Below, one piece after another: positions 16,124 to 24,323 of a stretch of 26,060 bases of DNA. Origin of the DNA: CAVYPR01 sp052145775 (GTDB lineage Bacteria; Actinomycetota; Acidimicrobiia; Acidimicrobiales; RAAP-2); contig JBKQNY010000147.1 of the NCBI GenBank assembly GCA_052145775.1, positions 1-26,060 on the forward strand. Reading direction: 5' to 3'. Position numbers and translations under genes: made by a program. Within the stretch, counting starts at the first letter, position 1. Each line of letters starts with the position of its first letter. Below the pieces are notes generated by a model that saw only the letters and a program-made list of their open reading frames with translations, searched no databases and had not been told where the DNA came from.

Positions 16124-17403
16124 CCGATCCGCAGCAGGTGGTAGTCGCGCCGCCCCCGGCGCAGCACCAGGTAGCGGTCGTGCAGCAGGTCGCCGGCCGT
16201 GAGCACCCGGGCCTCGTCGCCCTGCCGGAGGTTGTTGACATAGGCGCCGCCCTGGGCGATGGTCCGGCGGGCCTCGCCCCGCGAGGCGGCCAGCCCGGTG
16301 GCCACCATGGCCTCCACCAGCGAGAGGCCGTCGACCAGCTCCTGGCGGGAGGCATCGCTCGACGGCGCGTCGTCGAAGACGTCGAGCAGGGTGCGCTCGT
16401 CGAGGGCGCCGAGCTCCTCGCCGAAGAGCGCGGCCGAGGCCCGCTCGGCGCGCTCGGCCTCCCCCGCCCCGTGGACCAGCTCGACCACGGCGCGGGCCAG
16501 CGCCCGCTGGGCGGCCCGGCGCTCAGGGTGCTCGATGGTCTGTTCGTCCAGGGCAGCAATCTCGTCATGGGGCAGGAAGGTGAAGAAGCGCAGATACTGC
16601 CCGACCACCGCGTCCTCGCTCTGCAGCAGGAACTGGTAGAGGCGATAGGGGCTGGTCATGGCGGGGTCCAGCCAGACCGTCCCCGACTCGGTCTTGCCGA
16701 ACTTGGTGCCGTCGGCCTTGGTCACGAGCGGGGTCGTGAGACCGAAGGCCTCGGCGCGGGCCACCTTGCGGATGAGCTCCACCCCGGTGGTGATGTTGCC
16801 CCACTGGTCGCTGCCCCCCACCTGCAGCCGGCACCCGTGATCGAGGTGCAGGCGGAGGAAGTCGTAGGCCTGGAGGAGCATGTAGCTGAACTCGGTGTAG
16901 GAGATCCCCTGGTCGGGGCGGGAGAAGCGCGCCCGCACCGACTCCTTGGCCACCATCTGGTTCACCGTGAAGTGCTTGCCGACGTCGCGCAGGAACTCGA
17001 CGACCCCGAGCGGACCGAGCCAGTCGCGGTTGTCGAGGAGCACGGCCCGGGACTCCCCCGCGCCCCACGAGAAGTCGAGGAACCGCGCGAGCTGGGGCGC
17101 CACCCCTTCGAGGTTGGCGGCCAGCTCCTCGGGTGAGAGCAGGGTGCGCTCGCCCGTCTTGCCGCCGGGGTCGCCGATCATCCCGGTGGCCCCGCCAGCC
17201 AGGGCGATGGGGCGGTGGCCGGCCAACTGCAGCCGACGGAGCGTGCACAGCTGGAGCAGGCTGCCCACGTGGAGGCTCCGGGCCGACGGGTCGAAGCCGA
17301 TGTAGGCGGTGAGCGGGCCGCGGTCGAGCAGGTCGGGCAGGCCGTCGTCGGTCACCTGATGGATGAGGCCGCGAAAGCGCAGGTCGTCGGAGAAGGAGCC
17401 CAC
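16120..17403 (-). CDS. tyrS: Tyrosyl-tRNA synthetase
   Basis: It charges tRNA-Tyr. The 427 residues follow the bacterial TyrRS plan: a Rossmann catalytic domain with the HIGH-type HVGS (45-48), GATGMIGDPGGK, the tyrosine/tRNA-site segment QVGGSDQWGNI (194-204), and the KMSKS-type loop KFGKT (234-238); an alpha-helical anticodon domain; and an S4 RNA-binding domain at the C-terminus (GLAASRGEARRTIAQGGAYVN). GTG start at 17403, 57 bp from the divergent carotenoid oxygenase gene. I could not place its -10 box with confidence. Confidence 0.97.
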   Translation of the reverse strand: MGSFSDDLRFRGLIHQVTDDGLPDLLDRGPLTAYIGFDPSARSLHVGSLLQLCTLRRLQLAGHRPIALAGGATGMIGDPGGKTGERTLLSPEELAANLEGVAPQLARFLDFSWGAGESRAVLLDNRDWLGPLGVVEFLRDVGKHFTVNQMVAKESVRARFSRPDQGISYTEFSYMLLQAYDFLRLHLDHGCRLQVGGSDQWGNITTGVELIRKVARAEAFGLTTPLVTKADGTKFGKTESGTVWLDPAMTSPYRLYQFLLQSEDAVVGQYLRFFTFLPHDEIAALDEQTIEHPERRAAQRALARAVVELVHGAGEAERAERASAALFGEELGALDERTLLDVFDDAPSSDASRQELVDGLSLVEAMVATGLAASRGEARRTIAQGGAYVNNLRQGDEARVLTAGDLLHDRYLVLRRGRRDYHLLRIG

Positions 17404-17446
17404 GGGGTTAGCCTGCCATAACGCCGAGTGGCCACCGTCGGCGGCC

Positions 17447-17452
17447 TAACGT
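17447..17452 (+). promoter_or_regulatory. -10 box of the carotenoid oxygenase gene (leaderless)
   Basis: TAACGT ends eight bases before the GTG at 17461, with no ribosome binding site between them except a GC-rich ggggcggc stretch. Confidence 0.45.
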
Positions 17453-17460
17453 GGGGCGGC

Positions 17461-18810
17461 GTGACCAATCCCTACCTCGTCGGCAACTTCGCCCCGGTCG
17501 CCGAGGAGCTCACCGTCGAGGTCCCGCTCCCGGTGGAGGGGGCCATCCCGCCGGCCCTCGAGGGGATGCTCGTGCGCAACGGCCCCAACCCGGTCGTGCC
17601 CCCCGACCCCGACAGCTACCACTGGTTCAGCGGCGACGGCATGGTGCACGCGCTGGAGCTCTCGGGGGGCCGGGCCACCTCCTACCGCAACCGGTGGGTG
17701 CGCACCCGCAAGCTCTCGACCGCGGTGGGCACCACCTACCCCTACGGCCCCGCCGAGGCCATCGACGGCCCGGCCAACACCCACGTGCTCTGGCACGGCG
17801 GGCGGCTGCTGGCCCTGTGCGAGTCGGGCCTCCCCCACCGCCTCGACACGGCCCTGGAGACGATCGAGATCGAGGACTTCGACGGCGCCCTCACCTCGCC
17901 CATGACCGCCCACCCCCACGCCGACCCGGCGACCGGTGGGCTCGCCTTCTTCGGGTACGACGTCTTCGGCCCCCCCTACCTCCGCTACCACGAGCTCGAC
18001 GCCTCCGGTGAGCTCGTCCACTCGACCGACGTGGAGATCCCCGCGCCGACCATGCAGCACGACTTCGGGGTGACGGCCAGCCGGGTCGCCTTCTTGGATC
18101 TGCCGGTCGTCCTCGACCGGGGGCTCGCCCTGGCCGGTGTCTCGCTCCCGTTCCGCTGGGACCCCGAGGCCGGCGCCCGGGTGGGCGTGCTGGGCCGGGG
18201 CCACAAGGGCGCCGAGACCGTCTGGTGCGGCCTCGATCCCCGCTACGCCTTCCACGTGGTGAACGCGTTCGACGACGGACCGGACGTGGTGCTCGACGTC
18301 TGCCGGTACCCCACGATGTTCGACACCGCGCCCGGGGGCCTGCTGTCCACCACCCTCCCCTCCCTCGAGCGCTGGCAGGTCGACCCCGGGGCCCGCACGG
18401 TGACCATCACCGCGCTCGACGACCGTCACGTCGAGTTCCCCCGCATCGACGACACCCTGGCCGGCCGCCCCTACCGCTACGCCTACTGCACGGAACTCTC
18501 CCGGCAGGGGGGCCAGGACTCCTTCGACGCCCTCGTCCGCTACGACCTGACCCGCGACGAGGCGGTCCGCTGGGACCCCGGTCCCTCGCGCTTTCCGGGC
18601 GAGCCGGTCTTCGTGCGCGACCCCGACGGGCGGGCCGACGACGAGGGGTGGGTGCTCTGCGTCGTCTACGACGCCACCACCGACGCGAGCGACGTGGTGG
18701 TCCTCGACGCCTCGCGGTTCGGGGGCGCCCCCGAGGCCGTCGTCCACCTCCCCGCCCGCGTGCCCTTCGGTTTCCACGGCAGCTGGGTGCCCGCCCCCCT
18801 CTACCGCTGA
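17461..18810 (+). CDS. Carotenoid cleavage oxygenase (retinal pigment epithelial membrane protein family)
   Basis: A non-heme iron dioxygenase that cleaves a conjugated carbon-carbon double bond in carotenoids, apocarotenoids or stilbenes; the substrate cannot be told here. The 449 residues form the expected seven-bladed propeller length. All four iron-ligand histidines have candidates: His151 (TAHPH), His200 (MQHDFG), His265 (FHVVNAF) and His439 (GFHGSW). Further family motifs are RNGPNP near 39-44 and WFSGDGMVHA near 55-64. I start at the GTG at 17461. The 3' end overlaps menD on the other strand by ten bases. No carotenoid biosynthesis gene is in the window. Confidence 0.93.
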   Translation: MTNPYLVGNFAPVAEELTVEVPLPVEGAIPPALEGMLVRNGPNPVVPPDPDSYHWFSGDGMVHALELSGGRATSYRNRWVRTRKLSTAVGTTYPYGPAEAIDGPANTHVLWHGGRLLALCESGLPHRLDTALETIEIEDFDGALTSPMTAHPHADPATGGLAFFGYDVFGPPYLRYHELDASGELVHSTDVEIPAPTMQHDFGVTASRVAFLDLPVVLDRGLALAGVSLPFRWDPEAGARVGVLGRGHKGAETVWCGLDPRYAFHVVNAFDDGPDVVLDVCRYPTMFDTAPGGLLSTTLPSLERWQVDPGARTVTITALDDRHVEFPRIDDTLAGRPYRYAYCTELSRQGGQDSFDALVRYDLTRDEAVRWDPGPSRFPGEPVFVRDPDGRADDEGWVLCVVYDATTDASDVVVLDASRFGGAPEAVVHLPARVPFGFHGSWVPAPLYR

Positions 18811-20525
18811 CAGGCGGCGGCCACCGCCGCCACCAGTCGCTCGTGCACCGCCACGTTGTCGGCCCGCGGGACCACCGACGCCCGCAGCACGGCCAGCGGC
18901 TGGGCGCCCACGGTCGCCGCCAGCGCGTCGGCCAGCCCGGCCGCGGTGTCGGCTTCGGCCACGCAGAGGCCGAAGCCCCGGGCGACCGAGGCCACGTCGG
19001 CGGCCTGGGGGGTGCCAAACAGCTGCTCGAAGCGGACCGGATCGAGCGCGCCGGCCTGGGGCAGGAAGCTGAAGATGCCGCCGCCGCCGTTGTCCACGAC
19101 CACCAGCGTGCAGCTGGCGCCCGGGGGGGAGGCGGCCGGGCGCACCAGCGACGAGGCGTCGTGGAGGAAGGCGAGGTCGCCCAGGAGCCCCACCACCGGA
19201 CCGACCCCGGCGGCGGCCACCCCCTGGGCGGTGGCTCCCACGCCGTCGATGCCGTTCGCCCCCCGGTTGGACAGCACCCGCGGCGGGTCGGCCAGCGGGG
19301 GGGCGAACCACTCGAGATCGCGTACGGGCATCGACGAGGCTGCCACCACCACCGATCCGGCGGGCAACGCGCCGGGCACCGTGCGGGCCACGGCCGGCTC
19401 GGTGAGCGCCGCCTCGGCCGCCAGCACCTCGTCGACGGCGCGCTGGGCGGCGCGCTCGGCCGCCTGCCACGCCTCGAGCCACCCCCCGTCGCCGTCCCCC
19501 GACACGATCCCGGCCGCCGCCTCCAGCCACGGCCCGGGGTCGGCCCGGTGAACGGCAGTCACCACCCGGTCGGGGTCGACCCAGCGCCACCAGGGGTCGA
19601 CGGCCACCACCTCGGCCCCGGCCGCCGACGCCTCGGCCACCATCTGCGCCACGGCCTTGGAGGTCCACGGGTCGCCCAAGAGGAGGACCACCTCGGGGAG
19701 GAGCTCCCGGCGCAGCGGTTCGCTGCGGGCCAGGAGGTCGGCCGCACCGACGACGCAGGGGTGGAGCGTCCGGCAGCCCGAGCGCGGGTCGGCCAGCACC
19801 GGCCAGCCCAGGTGGGCGGCCAGCCCGAGGACGGGAATTGGACCCCCGCACCTCGCCCCGGCCACCACCACGCCGCGCCGGGCGGGCCAGCCGGCCACCT
19901 CCCCCGGGTCGACGAGGCGGCGGTCCGCCGCGGGGCCGTAGCGGGGACCGCCCCCGGGCCGGCCCTCGGGGAGGGAGCCGGGCTCGGCGCAGAGCGGCTC
20001 GTCGAAGGCCAGGTTGAGGTGGACGGGCCCGGGGCCGTCGGGTCCCGAGGTGGCCTCGGCCCAGGCCCGGGCGGCCAGGGCCCGCCAGGTGCCGGCCGAC
20101 GCCGCCGACGGCGGTCCGGGGTCGCAGAACCAGCGCACGGCCGGGCCGAAGAGCGCCGTCTGGTCGATGGTCTGCGGCGCGCCGACGTGGTGGAGGGACG
20201 GGGGACGGTCGGCCGTGCAGGCGAGGAGCGGCACCCGGGCGTGGTGGGCCTCGACCACCGACGGGTGCAGTTCGACGGCGGCCGTCCCGCTCGTGGTCAC
20301 CACCGGTGCCGGCCGGCCGGTGGCCAGCCCCAGCCCCACGGCGAAGAAACCGGCCCCGCGCTCGTCGAGGCGCACGTGGCAGCGGACCTCGGGGCGCTCG
20401 GCCAGGGCCAGGGCCAGCGGGGTCGAGCGCGACCCGGGGCAGATCACGGCGTCGGCCAGGCCCGAGCGGACCCACTCGTCGACGACCGTGGCGCAGAAGG
20501 TGGCCTGCACCTCCCCTACGCTCAT
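18801..20525 (-). CDS. menD: SEPHCHC synthase (menaquinone biosynthesis)
   Basis: MenD is a thiamine-diphosphate enzyme joining 2-oxoglutarate-derived succinyl semialdehyde to isochorismate. The 574 residues show the N-terminal CPGSRSTPLALAL, the cofactor-activating Glu in LDERGAGFFAVG, TTSGTAAVELHPSVVEA, TADRPPSLHHVGAPQTIDQ, and the diphosphate-site GLLGDLAFLHDASSL with VVDNGGGGIFSFLP. The ATG at 20525 is five bases from the menH GTG on the opposite strand. No -10 box was found in its expected place, so an alternative GTG at 20510 is possible. The 3' end overlaps the carotenoid oxygenase gene. Confidence 0.96.
   Translation of the reverse strand: MSVGEVQATFCATVVDEWVRSGLADAVICPGSRSTPLALALAERPEVRCHVRLDERGAGFFAVGLGLATGRPAPVVTTSGTAAVELHPSVVEAHHARVPLLACTADRPPSLHHVGAPQTIDQTALFGPAVRWFCDPGPPSAASAGTWRALAARAWAEATSGPDGPGPVHLNLAFDEPLCAEPGSLPEGRPGGGPRYGPAADRRLVDPGEVAGWPARRGVVVAGARCGGPIPVLGLAAHLGWPVLADPRSGCRTLHPCVVGAADLLARSEPLRRELLPEVVLLLGDPWTSKAVAQMVAEASAAGAEVVAVDPWWRWVDPDRVVTAVHRADPGPWLEAAAGIVSGDGDGGWLEAWQAAERAAQRAVDEVLAAEAALTEPAVARTVPGALPAGSVVVAASSMPVRDLEWFAPPLADPPRVLSNRGANGIDGVGATAQGVAAAGVGPVVGLLGDLAFLHDASSLVRPAASPPGASCTLVVVDNGGGGIFSFLPQAGALDPVRFEQLFGTPQAADVASVARGFGLCVAEADTAAGLADALAATVGAQPLAVLRASVVPRADNVAVHERLVAAVAAACQR
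20517..20522 (+). promoter_or_regulatory. -10 box of menH inside the menD start region (leaderless)
   Basis: TACGCT ends eight bases before the menH GTG at 20531. It lies within the first codons of menD on the other strand. Confidence 0.5.
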
Positions 20526-20530
20526 GGGCC

Positions 20531-21280
20531 GTGCCCGCGCTCTGCGTCGAGATCGAGGGCGAGGGGCCGCCGCTGGTCCTCGCCCACGGCTTCACCCAGA
20601 CCGGGAGGCTGTGGGGACCGTTCGGCCTCCAGCTCGCCGAGGTGCGCACCCTCGTGCGGGTGGACCTGCCGGGCCACGCCGGGTCCGCCGCGGTCGCCGC
20701 CGACCTGGAGGAGGGCGGGCGGCTGCTCTGCGAGGTGGCCGACCCCCCGTTCGACCTCCTCGGCTACTCCCTCGGCGCCCGCTTCGCCCTCCACGCCGCG
20801 CTGGCCCGCCCCGAGCACGTGCGCCGCATGGTCCTCATCGGGGTGACGCCAGGCATCGAGGACCCCGAGCGCCGCGAGGCGCGCCGGCGCGCCGACGAGA
20901 CGACGGCCGCCGAGCTCGAGGGCGAGGGGGACCTGGCCGGCTTCCTCCACCGCTGGCTCTCGGGTCCCATGTTCTCCTCGCTCGGGGCGCCGGGCCTGGC
21001 CGAGCGGCTGCGCAACACCCCGGCCGGCCTGGCCCAGAGCCTCCGGATGGCCGGCACCGGCACCCAGCGGCCGCGCTGGGACGACCTGGCCGGCCTCGGT
21101 GTGCCGACCCTGCTCCTGGCCGGCTCCGACGACGGCCGGTTCGCCCGGGTGGCGGTGCGCATGGCCGCCTGCATGCCCGACGCCGTGGCGACGCTGGTGC
21201 CCGGCGGCGGCCACGCCGCCCACCTCCAGCAGCCGGCGACCGTGGCCCGGGTGGTGACCCGCTTTCTCGGCCCGGGCTGA
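20531..21280 (+). CDS. menH: SHCHC synthase-type alpha/beta hydrolase (menaquinone biosynthesis)
   Basis: MenH eliminates pyruvate from the MenD product. The 249 residues form an alpha/beta hydrolase: oxyanion segment LAHGFTQTG near 17-25, nucleophile Ser80 in LLGYSLGARFALHAA (the MenH-type elbow), Asp at 200 or 201 in AGSDDGRF, and His228 in PGGGHAAH. Location beside menD and menA supports MenH over a generic esterase. The GTG start is chosen because a -10 box precedes it by eight bases and only 18 residues lie before the HGF motif. It is convergent with menA, with two bases between stops. Confidence 0.88.
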   Translation: MPALCVEIEGEGPPLVLAHGFTQTGRLWGPFGLQLAEVRTLVRVDLPGHAGSAAVAADLEEGGRLLCEVADPPFDLLGYSLGARFALHAALARPEHVRRMVLIGVTPGIEDPERREARRRADETTAAELEGEGDLAGFLHRWLSGPMFSSLGAPGLAERLRNTPAGLAQSLRMAGTGTQRPRWDDLAGLGVPTLLLAGSDDGRFARVAVRMAACMPDAVATLVPGGGHAAHLQQPATVARVVTRFLGPG

Positions 21281-21282
21281 GC

Positions 21283-22230
21283 TCACAGGAGGATCCCCAG
21301 GGTGAGCAGGCCGCCCACCACCAGTTGCAGGCGGCCGGTCCCCCCGAGCACCGGCAGCAGCTCGCGGCCCTCGGCCGGGCCGAGCACCGTACGCAGGGGC
21401 CCGGCCGCCAGCACCAGCCCCAAGAGGGCGAGCAGCGCCCAGGGCCGCACCACCGCCACGGCCACGACGCCGGCCGCCACCCCGGCCAGCGACCCGGCGT
21501 AGAGCCAGCCCGCCCGGTCCCGCCCCAGCCGCACGGCCAGGGTGCGCTTCCCGGCCACGGCGTCGCCGGCGATGTCGCGCAGGTTGTTCGCCTCCAAGAG
21601 CGCGGTGGCGAGCAGGCCCACCGGGATCGAGGCCCACAGCGGCAGGAGCCGGTCGTAGCCGCCGCCGAGCAGGTGCGGGTACTGCACGAAGGAGGAGCCG
21701 ACCGTGGCCACCACCCCGAAGAAGCAGAATACGAAGAGCTCCCCCAGGCCGAGGTAGCCGTAAGGACGGGGGCCGCCGGTGTAGAGCCAGCCGGCCACGA
21801 AGCAGGCCGCCCCGATCGGCACCAGCCACCAGGTGGTGGCGGCGGCCAGGGCCACCCCGGCCGCCCCGGCTACCCCGAATGAGCACAGCGCGGCGCGGCG
21901 CACCGCCTCGGGTGAGGCCAGCCCCGAGCCGACCAGGCGCAGCGGGCCGACCCGCCCGGCGTCGGTGCCGCGCACCCCGTCGGAGTAGTCGTTGGCGTAG
22001 TTCGTGCCCACCTGGACGCCGAGGGCCACCACCAGGGCGCAGGCCGCCCGCCACCAGATCGGCTGGCCCGACACCACCCCGGCCGTGCCCGCCTGCCCGG
22101 CGCCGCGCAGCCACCACCCTGCCGCCGTCCCGACCAGCACCGGGACACAGGCCGCGGCCAGGGTCCGGGGCCGGGCCCCGACCACCCACCGTCGACCCCG
22201 GGCCGGGGCGGCCGGGGCGGGCCCGGTCAC
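21283..22230 (-). CDS. menA: 1,4-Dihydroxy-2-naphthoate polyprenyltransferase
   Basis: MenA attaches the isoprenoid tail to DHNA, giving demethylmenaquinone in the membrane. The 315-residue UbiA-family protein has about eight or nine membrane helices. The first Asp-rich motif is NYANDYSDGVRGTD (77-90), and the second is NNLRDIAGDAVAGKRTLAVRLG, both in MenA form. The N-terminus has the GARPRTLAAA stretch typical of MenA. GTG start overlapping the menB stop by four bases (GTGA), so it is co-translated with menB. Confidence 0.95.
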   Translation of the reverse strand: MTGPAPAAPARGRRWVVGARPRTLAAACVPVLVGTAAGWWLRGAGQAGTAGVVSGQPIWWRAACALVVALGVQVGTNYANDYSDGVRGTDAGRVGPLRLVGSGLASPEAVRRAALCSFGVAGAAGVALAAATTWWLVPIGAACFVAGWLYTGGPRPYGYLGLGELFVFCFFGVVATVGSSFVQYPHLLGGGYDRLLPLWASIPVGLLATALLEANNLRDIAGDAVAGKRTLAVRLGRDRAGWLYAGSLAGVAAGVVAVAVVRPWALLALLGLVLAAGPLRTVLGPAEGRELLPVLGGTGRLQLVVGGLLTLGILL

Positions 22231-23135
22231 GGGCGCTTGGGGAAGCGGGAGAAGTCGGGCCGCCGGTGCTCGACATAGGCGTTACGGCCCTCCTGCCCCT
22301 CCTCGGTCATGTAGAAGAGCATGGTGGCGTCGCCGGCCAGCTGCTGGATGCCGGCCAGGCCGTCGTCGGCGGCGTTCATGGACGCCTTCAGCATGCGCAG
22401 GGCGATCGGCGAGAGGGTGAGCATCTGGCGGCACCAGGCCGCCGTCTCGGCCTCGAGCTCCTTGAGGGGCACCACCTCGTTGACCAGCCCCCACTGCAGG
22501 GCCTGCGCCGCGTCGTACTGCCGGCAGAGGAACCAGATCTCCTTGGCCCGCTTGAGCCCGATGGTGCGGGCCAGCAACCCCGAGCCGTAGCCGCCGTCGA
22601 AGCTCCCGACCCGCGGCCCGGTCTGGCCGAAGCGGGCGTTGTCGGCGGCGATGGTGAGGTCGCAGACCAGGTGGAGGATGTGGCCCCCGCCGATGGCGTA
22701 GCCGGCCACGGCCGCCAGCACCGGCTTGGGCAGCCGTCGGATCTGGATCTGCAAGTCCAGCACGTTCAGCCGGCCGATCCCCCGGCGGGCCACCTCGTCA
22801 TCGCCGAGATAGCCGTCGTCGCCGCGGATCCTCTGGTCGCCGCCCGAGCAGAAGGCGTCGGGGCCCTCCCCCCGCAGCACCACCACGCCGACGTCGGGGT
22901 CGTCGCGGGCCAGGTCGAAGGCGTCGGAAAGCTCGAAGAGGGTCTGGGGCCGGAAGGCGTTGCGCACCTCGGGCCGGCAGATGGTGATGCGGGCGATCCC
23001 CTCGGCCGTCTCGTAGCGGACGTCGGAGAACCTCTTCTGCTCGATGAAGTCGGGGAGGGGCAGCCGGCGCAGGTCGTCCAGCGGGTCGTGCGGCGCTCCG
23101 GAGATCACCGTCGTCCCGATCGTGGGCTCGCTCAT
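22227..23135 (-). CDS. menB: 1,4-Dihydroxy-2-naphthoyl-CoA synthase
   Basis: MenB closes the naphthoate ring of o-succinylbenzoyl-CoA. The 302-residue crotonase-fold protein carries SGGDQRIRGDDGY, LPKPVLAAVAGYAIGGGH, FGQTGPRVGSFDGGYG, EIWFLCRQYDA and MLFYMTEEGQEGRNA, all diagnostic of MenB. Gly in QTGPR (where mycobacterial-type enzymes have Asp) suggests the bicarbonate-assisted class; this is inference from known MenB types. The ATG follows a -10 box by eight bases. It is first gene of a menB-menA unit, divergent from menE. Confidence 0.97.
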   Translation of the reverse strand: MSEPTIGTTVISGAPHDPLDDLRRLPLPDFIEQKRFSDVRYETAEGIARITICRPEVRNAFRPQTLFELSDAFDLARDDPDVGVVVLRGEGPDAFCSGGDQRIRGDDGYLGDDEVARRGIGRLNVLDLQIQIRRLPKPVLAAVAGYAIGGGHILHLVCDLTIAADNARFGQTGPRVGSFDGGYGSGLLARTIGLKRAKEIWFLCRQYDAAQALQWGLVNEVVPLKELEAETAAWCRQMLTLSPIALRMLKASMNAADDGLAGIQQLAGDATMLFYMTEEGQEGRNAYVEHRRPDFSRFPKRP

Positions 23136-23142
23136 GTGGGCC

Positions 23143-23149
23143 TACGCTA
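23143..23149. promoter_or_regulatory. Symmetric bidirectional promoter core between menB and menE
   Basis: The heptamer TACGCTA gives the plus strand TACGCT (23143-23148) and the minus strand TAGCGT (23149-23144). Each hexamer ends exactly eight bases before its start codon (menE GTG 23157, menB ATG 23135). Both genes would be leaderless from a 21-bp gap. -35 elements would lie inside the opposite coding regions and are not recognisable. Confidence 0.6.
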
Positions 23150-23156
23150 CCGGCCG

Positions 23157-24308
23157 GTGCCCGAGCTCGTCGCGTTGGAGCTGCCCGGCGGGAGCGGGTT
23201 CGTCGACGCCCTGCGGGCCGTGTGGGACACCGGCGACGCCGTCGCCCCGCTCGACCCGCGCCTGCCGCCGCCGGCGGCGCGCGCCCTCCTCGAGGCGCTC
23301 GCACCGACCCGGCTGGTCGGCTCCGACGGCGCCATCACCCGCCTGGCCCACGGGCGTCCGGTGGACGACGGCGATGCCGTGGTGGTGGCCACCAGCGGCT
23401 CGACCGGCGAGCCCCGCGGGGTGGTCCTCACCCACGCCGCCCTCGCCGCCTCGGCCGCGGCCACCAGCCGCCGGCTCGGCGTCGATCCCGGCCGCCACCG
23501 GTGGCTGGCCTGCCTCCCACTCGCCCACGTGGGCGGTCTGGCCGTGGTCACCCGGGCCCTCCTCACCACAACGCCGCTCACCGTCCTCCCCGGCTTCGAC
23601 GCAACCGAGGTGGAGCGGATCGGCCGGGCCGGCGGGGCCACCCACGTCTCGCTGGTGGCCACCGCCCTGGCCCGGGTGGACCCGGCGGCGTTCGAGACCG
23701 TCCTGTTGGGCGGGGCCGCACCGCCGGGCACCCTGCCCGCCAACGTGGTCACCACCTACGGCATGACCGAGACCGGCTCGGGCGTCGTCTACGACGGCGT
23801 CCCCCTGGACGGGGTGGAGGTGGCCATCGGGACCGGCGACGAGGGCGTCGGGTCCGAGGGCGAGGTGCTGGTGCGCGGACCGATGCTGCTGCGCTGCTAC
23901 CGCGACGGGGCCGACCCCACCGTGGCCGGCCCCGACGGCGCCGGGGGCTGGCTCCCCACCGGCGACGGCGGGCGGCTGGTCGACGGGCGGCTCGAGGTGG
24001 ACGGCCGACTGGCCGAGGTGGTGGTGACCGGGGGCGAGAAGGTCTGGCCCGCCGCGGTCGAGCGGGTGCTGGCGACGCACCCCGCGGTGGCCGAGGTGGC
24101 CGTCTGGAAGCGGCCCGACCCCGAGTGGGGCGAGCGGGTGGTGGCCTGGGTGGTGCCGCGTGACGCCGCCGCGCCCCCCGGCCACGACGAGCTGGCCGCG
24201 CTGGTGGCCGCCACCCTCTCCCCGTGGGCGGCGCCCAAGGAGGTCGAGGCGGTGGGGTCGCTCCCGCGCACCGCCTCGGGCAAGGTGCGGCGCCGGGACT
24301 TGATCTAA
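23157..24308 (+). CDS. menE: o-Succinylbenzoate-CoA ligase
   Basis: MenE adenylates o-succinylbenzoate and forms its CoA thioester. At 383 residues it is the short actinobacterial form, lacking much of the N-terminal domain of longer relatives. ANL-superfamily motifs: ATSGSTGEPRGVVLTHAAL near 78-96, TTYGMTETGSG, LPTGDGGRL, the hinge region GRLAEVVVTGGEKVWPAAVE, and the catalytic-lysine motif RTASGKVRRRDL at the end. Adenylate enzymes are often hard to assign, but the menB/menA/menD/menH neighbourhood decides it. GTG start from the shared symmetric promoter. Confidence 0.93.
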   Translation: MPELVALELPGGSGFVDALRAVWDTGDAVAPLDPRLPPPAARALLEALAPTRLVGSDGAITRLAHGRPVDDGDAVVVATSGSTGEPRGVVLTHAALAASAAATSRRLGVDPGRHRWLACLPLAHVGGLAVVTRALLTTTPLTVLPGFDATEVERIGRAGGATHVSLVATALARVDPAAFETVLLGGAAPPGTLPANVVTTYGMTETGSGVVYDGVPLDGVEVAIGTGDEGVGSEGEVLVRGPMLLRCYRDGADPTVAGPDGAGGWLPTGDGGRLVDGRLEVDGRLAEVVVTGGEKVWPAAVERVLATHPAVAEVAVWKRPDPEWGERVVAWVVPRDAAAPPGHDELAALVAATLSPWAAPKEVEAVGSLPRTASGKVRRRDLI

Positions 24309-24323
24309 CGCCCGACGCCGCGC

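Noticed and set aside
17404..17460. A -10 box for tyrS such as TATGGC or TAACCC in the divergent gap
   Set aside because: Neither hexamer ends in T nor has suitable spacing; no assignment is justified.
17446..20649. A 1,067-codon minus-strand open frame across the carotenoid oxygenase and menD genes
   Set aside because: Composition is Arg/Gly/Pro-rich and it lies out of frame over two well-supported genes; long open frames are expected by chance in such GC-rich DNA.
18225..20846. An 873-codon plus-strand open frame opposite menD
   Set aside because: Repetitive Arg/Gly/His composition, no family motif, and antisense to a gene with clear MenD signatures.
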